The position numbers and the translations under genes are program-made. Of a stretch of 64,000 nucleotides of DNA, positions 21,721 through 34,800 are shown in pieces. The stretch is taken from positions 22,654,001 through 22,718,000 of the forward strand of contig JAPTYO010000003.1 in NCBI GenBank assembly GCA_036873135.1, in the 5' to 3' direction. The notes under the pieces are model-generated. The model was not told where the DNA came from. It did not search any database and worked only from the letters and a program-made list of their open reading frames with translations. Origin of the DNA: Clarkia xantiana subsp. parviflora (taxonomy: Eukaryota > Streptophyta > Magnoliopsida > Myrtales > Onagraceae). Each line of letters starts with the position of its first letter. Within the stretch, counting starts at the first letter, position 1.

Positions 21721-24700
21721 ATGAACGTCAGACGTCACGGGTGGCAGCGCCCGCTCCACCCTCTTCAGGTTCATTCACTTCCGTCTCCTTTTCGAATTTT
21801 CTAATTTTGGAAATCTTCATTGCCCAGATCACAAGATTAGGGTTCTTTCCAAATTTCAAGCATAATTGACAAAATTGGACTTGTACCCAGTACTGAAAAT
21901 GTCAATTACTGCTTAATGAAGGGATTCTCGATGAACATTTGATCTAAAATCAGACTTTCTGGAGTCCATTTTGGCTCCTATGAGGCTGATTGCTCGTAAA
22001 TGAAGCATAAAGTTTCCAAATTTGTGCATTTTATCTATAAACATCAAAGAAACTACCGTCGTCGAGATAACAAGATCACAGTTTTGAATATCATAATTAA
22101 CTAGGAATCCGAATTTGTTCGTAGTGGTAAATTCAGGTATTCTTGGTTAGACATTGTTCATAAAAAATCTTTCAATTTATCTCAAAAGATGAAATTTTGC
22201 TATGCCTTAATTCTTTTTGTTAAATGCTGCAGATAGTTGGAATGGCTGTATTTAGCTTCCTAGCTGCAGCATACTACATTTTCCTGGGGTTGTTTCTCGG
22301 AAACAGAATTGCCGAAATCACAATGACATCCATATTCTCATTCGTGGTAATAATTCACACTACTTTGTATCTATCAATCAATCAATCAATTAATCCCCTG
22401 TTACAAACTGGATTAGTTAATTAATATATCATGAGTTTATTATCTCCAGGTACTTTCAGCTGTGTTCTTGTTTGTAAGATGCACAGCTATCGACCCGTCA
22501 GATAAAACCAGTTCAAGGAAGAAGAAACGAGGAAGATCAAACTCGAAAGGTATCATGAAGCTGAATTATGGTTTTATCCTTGGTCAGATTGTGTTGAGAT
22601 TCTTTCGGAGGATTGAGAGGAAGATTCTGAGGAGAGTTATTCGGAGGCAATATTTGGACCCGTGGAAAGCTCATAATGCTCAAGTGGAGCAGCCCTTGCT
22701 TCCATTTCCCCTCTTAATTAAAGAAGATCTCCTCACACCTGATCTTAATGAAGATGATTTAAGCTTTTGCATCCTCTGCAATCTCGAGGTTACTTGACTG
22801 ACAATTTTACTCCGTAAAGATTATTTTTTTGAGTTCATTCAATCAGTTCACTGATTAAGCTGATTTCTGCAGGTGAAGAAGCATAGTAAGCATTGCAGGA
22901 CCTGTAACCGATGTGTGGAAGGATTTGATCATCATTGCAGGGTAAAATAATTCCCTTTCCATCTCGAAATCTAATGATTTCTTGTTATTATTTCATTCAA
23001 TCTAAAGAAAGTTTCTGTTTTTCGGTTCCAGTGGTTGAACAACTGCATCGGGAAGAGGAACTACACGACATTTATTCTTCTTATGGTTTCAGTTTTGTTC
23101 ATGGTGAGCTTCATATGATCTAACTTTATCTCAGTCAGTAAAGTTGGTATTTTTATGTTCTTGGTTTCTTTTTAAGTGTAAAATTTACCATCTGTTGAGT
23201 TATTGTTACTGCAGTTGATGATAGAAGGAGGAACTGCAGTTGCAGTGTTCGTTAGGTGCTTTGCTGATAAGAGAGGAATGGAGCACGAGCTAGTTCAGAA
23301 GCTCCATTTCAAGTTTCCTTTGGGACTTCTAGCCACAATAGCTGTATGTATTTAGTAATATATGTTTTTAACGGTTAGATTCGTAAATCATCTCAATCAT
23401 TAAATGCCGGTTTCTATAAAAATCGCAGGTCGTTCTGTTTTTACTCACATCTTACAGCTCAGCTGCACTAGGACAGCTCTTCTTCTTTCATGTTGTGCTG
23501 ATACGAAAGGTAGTTTCTTCGTATATTTTTGTACCTCTGTGAAGCCACTTAGAACGGTTTTTATTACTAGATCGAATCTATTGTTCTGATTTCTTGTGTA
23601 ACAAGTAAATTACATTCCATTTGACTGATTTCTTGTGTAACAAGTAAAGTAAATTCCATTTGTTGCAGGGAATGAGGACATACGACTATATTCTTGCAAT
23701 GAAGGAGGAGAATGAAACCATGGATCTGAACGAGTCCTATGATTTTGACTCCGATTCTGATGAAAGCTCGGATTTTGACTCTCCTGAGAAACCAAGCTTT
23801 ATTTCTCGGTTTATATGCCGAGGCCAGAAAGCGAGTCAGGTGAGTTGTCTCCACATATTGACTACCCATTCAACTTGTCTCCGTCAAAGCTTATTTTTTG
23901 AGCCTGATCTATGGACCGAGTGACTTCTGTGAACTATACTAGTCTGCTACTGAGGCTTTTAGTCAGTAATTGCGCTGGTTGTTCACTCTTTCTGATATGT
24001 TAGTATTTGATCACAAAAACTCATAACATTGGATAGAGTGAAGATATTATTACCAAATTGCATACCGGACTCTAGAGTAATTGCACAAATTATAAGTCTA
24101 CTATTGAGGTTTTGACTCAGTATTTGCGTAGGTTGTTCAGTTTGTCTGATATGTCAGCAATTGATCACAAAAAGTCGTAACATTGCATAGAGTAAAGAGA
24201 TTATTACCAAATTGCAAACTGAACCCTTGAGTAATCCCATAAACTATACTAGTCTACTACTGAGGTTTTGAGTCAGTATTTGCGCGGGTTGTTCAGTTTG
24301 TCTGATATGTCAACATTTGATCTCAAAAAGTCATAACATTACATAGAGTGAAGAGATTAGTACCAAATTGCAAACCGAACTTCGGAGTAATCGCATAAAC
24401 TACATTGACCCTTTTTTTTTCAAAATTCCAGGATCCAATGAAGTTGTCGATAAGAATCGACGCGGACCCTGGACCAACTCCTCCGGCTAACAAACAAGGC
24501 TTCCACGTCAGCATCAACCCCTGGAGTTTGCTGAAGGTCAGCAAAGATAAAGCTCTTGCAGCTGCCGAAAGAGCACGAGAGAAGCTCCTCTTGAAGCAGA
24601 AATCCGAACTAGAGATCGATCCGTTAAAGCCCTTGCCATCCGAGAAGAAACGCGGCCCCCTCACAGAGATCGACACCAATGCAGCTGCTCCGGTGGTTAC

Positions 24701-24926
24701 TAAGCCGTTGTTTCTAGGTTCCCCCGGAAGGTTCTCGAGCCCGAGGAGGCGGTTTTCCGGGTCTTCTGGAATGTTCCCAAGCATCTCCCCCTCGCCGAAG
24801 CAGAAGTATCGAACAAACTTTGACTTGAAGTTGACGGAGGTGTCCAAGGAACTTGAGACGCATATCTCGAAGCAGGTATTGTGTTCGATGATGAGAAAAG
24901 ACGGCAGTGAATCGTCGCCAAGGTAG
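21721..24926 (+). CDS. PAT18: DHHC protein S-acyltransferase, PAT18-like
   Basis: Integral-membrane palmitoyltransferase that attaches acyl chains to cysteines of target proteins. Exons: 21721-21768, 22233-22346, 22450-22788, 22873-22941, 23032-23103, 23215-23343, 23429-23509, 23669-23839, 24432-24926. All are phase 0 with GT-AG borders, giving 505 aa. Membrane segments lie near residues 18-39, 47-64, 203-227 and 248-280. The cysteine-rich domain runs from C161/C164 through HC at 174-175, C178 and C181 to DHHC at 186-189 (catalytic C189), then RWLNNCIGKRNY. The intron between DHHCR and W splits the active-site loop. DPSD at 69-72 and TYDY at 288-291 stand where the family's DPG and TTxE motifs sit. 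The C-terminal block with SPRRRFSGSS and KQKYRTNFDLKLTEVS, and the ending SSPR, point to the PAT18 branch as I recall it. Subcellular site cannot be read from the sequence. It is convergent with ABCB. Confidence 0.95.
23930..24405 (+). repeat. Three tandem copies of a ~155-bp unit in PAT18 intron 8
   Basis: The marker TGATATGT recurs at 23993, 24147 and 24303 (spacing 154 and 156). Each copy also carries CTACTGAGG or CTATTGAGG, GTTGTTCA, and ATTACCAAATTGCA or a close variant. The array nearly fills intron 8. Copies differ at many bases, so it is not recent. Confidence 0.85.
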
Positions 24927-25865
24927 CGGGTTCCAGGATGTTGCTTGATTCTCAGCCTCTGAGAAAATTCTTTGGGTGTTCAATTGTATTGTTTGATGAT
25001 GGTGTTTTCTGCAAGGGAATGAAAATCTAACTGGCTGTGGAAATTGAATATTTTACCAGTCTCTTACTTGTGTCATATATGTTACAAATTTCAAGTATCA
25101 AGTTTTAACAGACGTTACAAGTTTTTGCAATTTCATGTAAAAAATAAGGTTAAGAGTCTAAAAGAATCCTTTCAACTAACTAAGAGGCTATAAAATTGTT
25201 TGGTACCTTCATATTTTTTTTTTTATATATATATATCTGGTATCTGGATAGACAAACATTTGATTAAGAGTTTTTCGTCCAATTTCAGTATCAAAATGGA
25301 TGAAGAAAATGGCACATGACTTATCAATTATATTTTAAATTTAACTTATAACTAATTTAGCCCCTAAAGTTTCAGAAGAAAAAAATTTGACATTGACCAT
25401 GGCTAAGTCATGACTCAATCAGCAATGGTTCAATTGGACGAGTAATCTGGCTTGCCTTGACCCAGACCAAACCAGGATGTTAGAACCCGTAACAAATAAA
25501 TTGCTTAAGATTTTTCAATTTTTAAAGCTCACACCCAATTTTTTTTATAAATAAACGAAGTGTTGAACCTTACACCATGCTAATGGTGTGAAGTTTAGGC
25601 TAATCACTTAATTAAACTCGGCGCTTCGGAGATTTGAACTTACGCGCTTTTATACCATATGAAATTTTAGACTAATTACTTAACCAACTGTCCTAAAACC
25701 TTAAGGTGATAGATATAGGCGTAACTTAATCTTTATACTTCAACAATGAAACAACAACACAATCTTTTATATGCATGCAACACCCAAAACATATAGTATT
25801 TTCAACATAAAGAGAATGAGTTTTGTTATACATAGTTTTTGAGATGTTACATTACATAATAAGCT
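24927..25865. other. Convergent intergenic region PAT18-ABCB
   Basis: Holds the 3' flanks of both genes. Apart from the SINE-like repeat at 25535-25712 I see nothing in it. Confidence 0.6.
25535..25712 (-). repeat. tRNA-like (SINE-type) repeat, copy 1
   Basis: On the minus strand it reads CACCTTAAGGTTTTAGGACA, then a box-A-like GGTTAAGTAATTAGTC and a box-B-like AAGTTCAAATCTC. The same family lies in ABCB intron 1 at 39283-39470. The pairing of A-box-like and B-box-like motifs suggests a tRNA-derived SINE. No poly(A) tail or target duplication is clear. Confidence 0.5.
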
Positions 25866-28800
25866 CTAAGAAGTAGGAGCCGTGGTATGTAACGCAACTA
25901 GCGACGCATAGAACCCGTCCTTAATGTTTATGAGCTTTTCGTGTTTCCCCTTCTCGACGATAACTCCGTTCTTAACCACGGCGATCACGTCGGCATTCTT
26001 TATGGTGGACAAGCGGTGGGCCACCACCACCGTGGTTCTGTCCACCATGACTCGGTCCAGTGCGTCTTGAACCACCTTCTCAGACTCGGCGTCTAATGCA
26101 CTGGTTGCCTCGTCGAGTAGAAGGATCTTGGGGCACTTAATGATGGCACGAGCGATGGCAACTCGTTGCTTCTGTCCGCCTGATAACTGAACTCCTCTCT
26201 CTCCGACCACCGTAGCGTATCCCTAAACATTATATGCATATGTATAGATAAATATATCATAATGAAAATATGTCAATTCGAATATAAGGGTTAGTTATCT
26301 ACTTGGTACTTCAACTTGGGTTCTGTTCAAGTTATTAGTTAATTTTATGTAATTTGCAATTTGCTAGTTTCGTTTAATTTGCGGTTAAATGCAGAGTTGA
26401 AGCTAGATATGTATTAAGGGGGAAAAATTGTGCTTGAGGCAAATACCTAATGAAAGAAAGTTATAGGACAAACGTACGTTTTTTAAAAGGCCAAATTGAC
26501 AACAATTACATATTTTACGGTTAAATATACGAATCACAAAAAAATTAGTGAAAATTTTCCACCGTCACATTGCTAGTAAATTGCAAATTTATCCAAACTT
26601 TAACTACAAAATTGCATATTTTCTTAAAGTTCAGTTAGCAAATTACTTATCGTAAAAAAAAAAAAGCAAATTACTTCAGAAGTACAGCTACCAATTTGCA
26701 AAAAGAACAAACCAAGATAATAAACAACATGTAACTTTTGTTACAATTAACAATAAATTAGACGAAGGCTACTGTATTTCAAATTTGTATAAGTTCGTAT
26801 AGCAATTCCTCTTTAAAAAAAGTTTAACTAGCTAATTGATTAAACCTCCAATTGTACCTAGCAAGTCTCTAATTAGCCCTTGAATTAATTTAATGTATGA
26901 TGCTGTGCTTAATTTTAATTTCTAAAATAATTGTTGAATAATGGCCAAAAAAGCTGGTCAAATTTATTTAGAATTGGATCCTGAGTGTGAAATAGTCTAA
27001 ATTCATTTGCACTATTTACCTGCTGCAAGCTACTGATGAACTTGTGGGCATTTGCCAATTCGGAGGCGTCAACTATTTCTGAATCCGTTGCATTGCCCTC
27101 TTTCCCGTATGCAATATTTGCTCCAATAGTGTCATTGAATAACACCGGTTCTTGGCTCACTAGACCCATTTGCTGCCTCAACCATTTGAGTTGTAATCTT
27201 TGAATATCGACGCCATCGAGCGTAATAAGACCCGTTTCGGCATCGTAAAACCGTTGCAGTAATGCAATTACAGTCGATTTCCCACTTCCACTCTCGCCAA
27301 CTAGAGCCACCGTCTATCGGAAGGCAAAGCAAAATTATGTCATATGGGTTCGGTTTTAAAATTCCGACAGTTGTAGCTAACTACTGTTAATAGTTGGTGA
27401 AGTCTTCAGTTTAAATTTTAGAGTTACCTTTCCGGAATGAATAGCCAAGCTTAGGTCTTGGAAGATCTGAATGTCAGACCGAGAAGGGTACCTAAAGCTG
27501 ATATGGGAAAGTTCGATTTCGCCATTTACAATCTGTAATGTTATCCCCGAATCGTTACTCGGGTCGATCTTCGATTCTCGGTCCAAAATGGAGAATATCG
27601 AGGCGGTAGCGATTCTAGCTTTAGCCGAATCAGCAGTGAAGGAGCTCGACTGAGTAATTCCGATAGCTGCCATTGTTAGAGCAAAGAAAACCTGCCAAAG
27701 ACATAGCAAACAACTAAATCAAACCAAATATTGCAGTTAGCTAGGTTAGGGATGACAATGGTTTGTATGATAAATATTGTAAGATCATATATATTTTTTA
27801 CACACGTATCATAATTATAACTAAAAAACTGTCCAGGTTTACCCTATGTTAAAATTAGGTGTCTGAAGTTTGAAATGTTAAAATGGACTGTCTCAAGTTT
27901 CATTTTTGTTGAAATTTGGTGTCTCGGTGTGATTACTTTAGATAAGTCAATTCCGACGAAACCGTTTGTCAAATTCGAGCTCTCATACACATTCCCTTCT
28001 CGTCATCTTGCCGGGACCGTCACCTAAAAAGTTGGTCACATCCGGGCAAGTAAATCTCGCTCTATTGTCCTTGGAAAATGGCTCCACACCACTCTTCTAG
28101 AAACTTTTTTTTTAATATTCAATTTTTAGGTGAAATTTGACGATTTTGTGAAAAGTAAAGAGTGATGGATTATGATTGGGTTGGTGGGTTGATGAAAATG
28201 ATTGAATGGAGATGAAAAGTTGCACAAAGACACCAAATTTCAACAAAAATGAAACTTGGGACAGTCCATTTTAACATTTCAAACTTCAGACACCTAATTT
28301 TAACATAGGGTAAACCTGGACAGTTTTTTAGTTATTAACCCTAATTATAATTGTTAAAAGTACTTTTAGTCCTATATATTTGACCCTTTTTTAATTTAGA
28401 TACCATATGTTTTTTTTTTTTTTGTATTTTTGGTACTAAACGTTTAACCTTTGTATACCTTTAGTCCATTTGTTAGTTGGCCGTTAGTTTTGGTTGTTAA
28501 ATGACATGTACAAGTCACGTGACCTACCCTAAAATTTTACTTTTGTTCAATTTAATCCCTCTAATCATACTTTAATTTTTATTTTGTTCAGTTAAGTCCT
28601 AAAATTTCAAAATCAAACTCTTGACCCAAGAAGACTTAGCCGGACCTAACCCTAGGTAGGTCACGTGACTTGCACATGTCATTTAACGGTCAAAACTAAT
28701 GTTAACTAACTAATGGACTAAAAGTATACAAAGTTCAAACATTTGGTCCGATTATTGCCAGTATAATTCTTGGAGCACCATACTTTTACCACTGTTTTTT

Positions 28801-31800
28801 TTTTCTATTGTCCTAAAGGTGAACCCCTTAGGGAAATTTATATTATTAATAGTATGATACACATCTTAGGTGTAGTTAAAAAAATTCATACTTTTTCATA
28901 TTTTTAAAGTTTTACTTATGTTACAATTAAGTCCACCATAGTATTAAAAAAAGCAAAAACATGATGCTCCAAGAGCATGGTAGAAAAATCCCTAAAACAA
29001 TGATTTTTCGCTGGATTTTTCTACCATGCTTTGGGAGCACCATGCTTTTGATTTTTTTAATACTATGGTGGACTTAATTGTAACATAAGTAAAACTTTAA
29101 AAGTATGAAAAAATATGATTTTTTTTAACTACACCTAAAATGTGTATCATACTATTAATAATATCAATTTCCCTATGGGTTCCACCTTTAGAGCAATAGA
29201 AAAATAAAAAAAATTAGTGGCAAAAGCATGGTGCTCCCAAAGCATGGTAGAAATGTCCTTTTTCGCTACACAGTTTTACCCGTGTATCCATATTTTTTAA
29301 GTTCATGTAAATCAGATTATAACTTTTGGTCAAAAAAAATAAATAATTTATTAGAGCATCCACAATGGTTTTACATAAACTGAATTCTTTAAAGTTGCCA
29401 CGTAGGCATTTATGTACACTTTAAGTAATACGTAAATTTAAGACACACGTAAAAAATATTTTCTCTGCAATCGTATTACTTAAACATATTCCTTAAATAT
29501 ATTTTATTATTAGATTTTCCAACAACCACCAATAAGATATTAGCATTAATTATAAAATGAATTAATTTATAATAAAAAATTGGTTACGTAATACATAGTG
29601 CATTACTTAAATTTAAGGAATGCTTTATGTAAAAACATAAATTTACGTGTGGGTCCCATCTTTAAGGAATGCTATGTAAAACCACTGTAGATAGTTTTTG
29701 TTGCTTTACTTAAATAAACATGTAGGACCCACGTTTACGTAATCTTTACGTAATACCATTGTGGATGCTCTTACAATCATAAATGTCAAGACAGGTTGTG
29801 ATGTAAATACCCGAAAGACCTCAGCGAAAGTGATTTTCCCATCATCAACAAGCGCGGCTCCTGCATAAAAGCTTGTGGCGTATGCGGTGAATAGAAAGAA
29901 CAAACCCACACCGAACCCTATTCCGCTCACTAGCCCTTGTCTCATCCCTCTCTTCATGGGTCCTTCACACTTCTTCTTGTACAACTCCATTATTTTCTCC
30001 TCCGCGCAGAACGACGCAACCGTTCTTATGCTCCCCACCGCGTCGGTTGCCACTTGACTCGCTTCCTCGTACATCATCTGTAAGAGACAGTTGAGTTCGT
30101 AAGACACAACATCCTAGGTTTAAGGAAAATGGCACATTGTATGAACCTTAGAGCTTCCACAATGATATTACAAACTATTACTTAAATATAGCCTCAAAAG
30201 TCAATACGCTTTATTTTATTTTATTTATAAAGTGCATTAAAACGTGCTATAATAATTTTACATAGCATTACTTAAAAGTGAAATCTATCTGTTTTTGTAT
30301 GACATGTTTCTTAAATTTAAGTAATGCACTATGTTACCACATCATTACATAAACAATTTTTTAATCCAAAATTAATTCATTTTATAATTAATGATAATAG
30401 CTTAATATTGGTAGTAGTTGAAGAATTTAATAATAAAATATATTTATGGAATATAATTAAGTAAAACTATTGAAGATCAAATATTGATTATCTATGTTTT
30501 AAGTTTAATTATTCCTTCAAATATATATAAAAGTCTTGTATACCAACTTTAAAGAATACAAATTATGTAAAACTATTGCGATACACTTAGAATGAAAATG
30601 GGTGAAATTACATTTTCTGCAGAAAAACAAATTGAGTATAGTCAATATGTTTTGAAAAAATAAAAAAATTATATTCATAATGAGTGTTGGTGGAGAGTCT
30701 GGAGACCGCACACGTGGCAAAATGTACTATCAAGCATAAGATGTGTTGGCTAAAAAAATAAGATGTGTTAGGCTAAAAAAAGAATAAGACGTGTGTCTTG
30801 ATCAATTATCTCATAAGTTATGAATATATTTTTATTTATACTTTTAACCTTTTTTATTAAACTGATGTATAGCCAAGAATATATCTCTCTAATCCGCAAA
30901 TGAGGTTTATGATATTTTTAAATGTAGTCACGAAAGTTACACTTGTGCATTCTGATATTATGTCAAGAATAAGATGTGTGTCTTGATCAATTATCTCATA
31001 AGTTCGAATTTGCAAGTGAAGGTCTTGGACGTATTCTTATTCACACTTTAACTAGTATCGTATCAGAATGATTGAAAGAGATAAGATTAAGCTAAGTAGT
31101 CAATATTTTTTGAAAATAGAAAATATTATATCTTCATAATAAGTGTTGGACTTTAAATGTGTTTAAAAAGTACCTTACTTAAAACAACATATTAAATTAG
31201 TTGGTTACTTCTACTATTACCAATTGAGTTTATATTTTTACCTTCGAATCGGCACTGAATCCTTTAGCGAATCGCGCTTGGATCAACCCATTGGTACCGA
31301 TGAGAGGAACCAATGCAAGGATGATCAGTGCTAACTGCCAACTCGCGGCAAAAGCGATTGCCAAACCCGCAACCGCTGATGCAATGTTCTGAATCGACAT
31401 TCCCAAAGCATCACCAACCAGGGCTCGAACTAGGGCTGCATCGGCAGAGAGCCTTGCCCCAACTGCACCACTCGAATGCTCGGGTGCATCGAACCAACCG
31501 ACTTCCATGTGAACCACTTTCTCGAAGCACAGAGCACGAACTCTCTCGATTAATTTACACCCTGCTACCGAGAATAAGTACGTTTTTATCGGGAACACGA
31601 GGAGTGACGTTGTCCCAAGGACCATAAACATTAGCGCCCAAAACTTGGATTCACTACGGAGCTGATGTGGTGGGTCGAAAAATATCTTGATCACGCTCGA
31701 TATGAGTACCCCGAAAATTGGGAGAGTGACCCCGTTGACAATTGCGGCAAGTGATCCGAAGAATAAAATCGGGATTTCCGGTTTGTTGAGGTACGCGAGG

Positions 31801-34800
31801 CGCCGAAGCGGGATATTTCGGGTTTGTTCCTTAACATGTGGAGTTTCGAGGATCACATTTTCGTCAATGTTGGGTCCGGTAGGGTGATCGGAAAACGAGT
31901 TCCGGCCGCCGCTTCCTATAGATGATCCTCGGCTTAGGGACTGTGGCATCATCGTACCTTTGCTTGACTGACGATTGAATTCGATGTTTTGCTCTTCTGA
32001 CGGATCGGGTTCTTTGTTTATTTCTTGCAAGCGAATGAGTTGCGAGTATGCGCCATCGAGATCTTTGAGGAGCTCGGTGTGGGAACCTGAATCATTTAAA
32101 CAGTATAATAAGGATCACGAGCATATTGTCTATTACGTAATACAAAGAATTGTTACCTTAAAATGACAAACAAATGTAGTCACTAAATATCAAATATATA
32201 AGCAAAACAGTTATACGTCGTTGCCCACTTTTGGAAGGAAAATTTGGCTTAGATGGTAAAGTTATCTTGCAGCATTTGGGAGAAACTCAAACTACAGTTT
32301 TCTACAAATGTAAAATGTATTTTGTGTCTAATGGCTGAGAAATCGATAGGATGGCGAAAAAACTGGTCAGTCTTGATCAGATCGGAGTAGTTCTGAACCA
32401 GACCGTTTGAAACCGGTCCAATCCAGTTATAAATAGATCAGGTTTTTATGTGGAGAACCAAATCAAGAACTATTAATATACTTTTTTGAAACCGATCATG
32501 AACTTGACTAGATTGGTCTTTGACCGGTTTTTAACTAGACGGGAATGGTTTTGGACTTCTTTATTAAAAAAATAGTGTAAATATGTATTTAAATACGGGT
32601 CGGGCCGGTTCTGGATTGGACCGGAATATTTTGACAGAACAGGCTAAAACCAGACTAGTTTTTCACATATACCATAGTTAATACAAATTTCGAACCGAAT
32701 TAGACCGGAACTGTTTAAACCAGTTCCGATTCGAGTCAGATGTTAATTGGTACTTAAGTTTACCTTTCTCTATGACCTTCCCTTTATGAATGACAACAAC
32801 GGTGTCGGCATTCCGAACGGTACTGAGTCGATGTGCAACGACGATGGTAGTGCGATTGATCATGATCCTGTCCAGAGCCTCTTGAACAACCCTTTCGGAT
32901 TCTGCATCAAGGGCACTTGTGGCTTCATCTAGCAGCAATATTCGCGGGTCTTTTAGGATTGCTCTTGCAATCGCGACTCTCTGCTTCTGCCCTCCTGAAA
33001 GTTGTGCCCCATGTTCACCCACCATTGTATCTAATCCCTGCAACATTACAAATTTCCTAAGATTCTACAATAACCGGAAATGCGAAAGTTTTTGGCAAAT
33101 TCGTTTCACAACTTGCAAACTTTTCAAAAAAAAAATAATAATTTTAAACTTCTCACTAAGTGAGCTAAATTGCTAGCTCCATCCATATTTTTGTTAACTT
33201 TGGACGAAAATGTGCACAAATTTCAGTTAAAGTACAACATGTACCGTTTTCATCCAAAACCATAACTAAAAAAAATGTCGTTAAGTCGCATTATTGCAAG
33301 AAGTTTAGTAATAATAAAGGGTTAACAAATCTTTTGATCATGATGTTTGACCAGTTTTGAGTTTTGGTCCATAATATTTTTTTTTTCCTAGTTTTGATAC
33401 CATATGTTTGCAGATTTTTTTTAGTTTTGGTCCGACGGTTACATTCCGTCCATTTTTTCCGTTAAGTGATATGTGCCCCTAAACTTTCAATTTTGTTCAA
33501 ATTTGGGAGAATTGACACCCTAAACCTAGTTCAATTTGGGCTAATTGAACTAGGTTTAATGGGTCAAATTTGAGGAAATTAACACCTTATAACCTAGTTC
33601 TGTTCTGGGTCTATTCACTAAATTTGAACAAAATTGAAAGTTTAAGGTGGATCACATGACTTGCACATGTCACTTAACGGAAAATATAGACAGAATGTAA
33701 GGACCAAAACTAGAAAAATCTGCAAACATATGGTATCAAAACTAGACAAAAAAAAAAATTATAGACCAAAACTCAAAAGTGGTCAAAAATTATAAATCAA
33801 AATACCTGTTAACTCGATAATAAAAGAGCAAAAGTTAGAGACCTGACCTGTGGCAACTCTTCTATGAACTTAGCAGCATTAGCAAGCTCAAGAGCTACTC
33901 TAATTTCCTCGATTGTTGCACCCTCTTTTCCATAACCAATATTATCCTTAATGCTGCATGCGAATAGAACCGGTTCTTGACTCACAAGCCCAATCTTGCT
34001 CCTAATCCATTTCAGCTTATACTCCTTCAAATTAATCCCGTCGATCAAAACTTCTCCGACTTGAGGATCGTAAAACCGCTCTATGAGCCCAATCACGGTT
34101 GACTTCCCGCTCCCGCTTTGACCGACCAGTGCAGCGGTCGTGCCACGTGGAATATCAAGAGACAATCCGTTGAAAATTTGTTCATCTAGTCTTGATGGGT
34201 AGCTGAAGGAAATGCCCCTTAATTCTATGTCTCCGTGGATGTCGTGGATCGTCTTTCCGGTGGGGTCGTAGGAATCGATATCGGGTCGTCTGTTGATTGT
34301 TTCGAACATCTTGTATGCCGCAGCTTGGCCGGCGGCAAAGGCACTTATGCAGGGAGAAGCCTGTCCCAAGGACCTGATACACATTTAAACACCTGTATTT
34401 TCACTACGTTTTAAAGATCAGAATCGGTGGTTATACCATATGTTAATAACTCATATATTTGTGTATCATATTTGTTGAAAATAAGAGATTTGAAGCCTTA
34501 ATAAGTAAAAGTGTACTACTCAATAAGCTCAACAGAATTTATCTTTTTCAGGAGGCAAGCGAAGACAACGGACTCTGTTAGGCTGGGCTAGTGGGATAGT
34601 CGCTCAGGTTTGGAGATATGACATAATGGTATCAGATTCGATCCGATACTGTGATCACCTTTGCAGAGCAAAATCTATCAACCCCTGCAGTTCCAATCAC
34701 CTACCAGAAGCAAAATATTATGGTATGGGCTGCGATGTGTCTGGACCGCTACGAGGACGTCACACGCATTAAGGGGTAGAGTGTAAAACTACATATGTTT

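Noticed and set aside
23930..24405. CRISPR-like array
   Set aside because: The units are 155-bp diverged tandem repeats inside a plant intron, with no short repeat/unique spacer structure. No CRISPR-like array is present in the window.
24323..24983. Long minus-strand open frames opposite the last PAT18 exon
   Set aside because: They are shadows of the + strand coding frame, whose protein matches the PAT18 C-terminus block by block.
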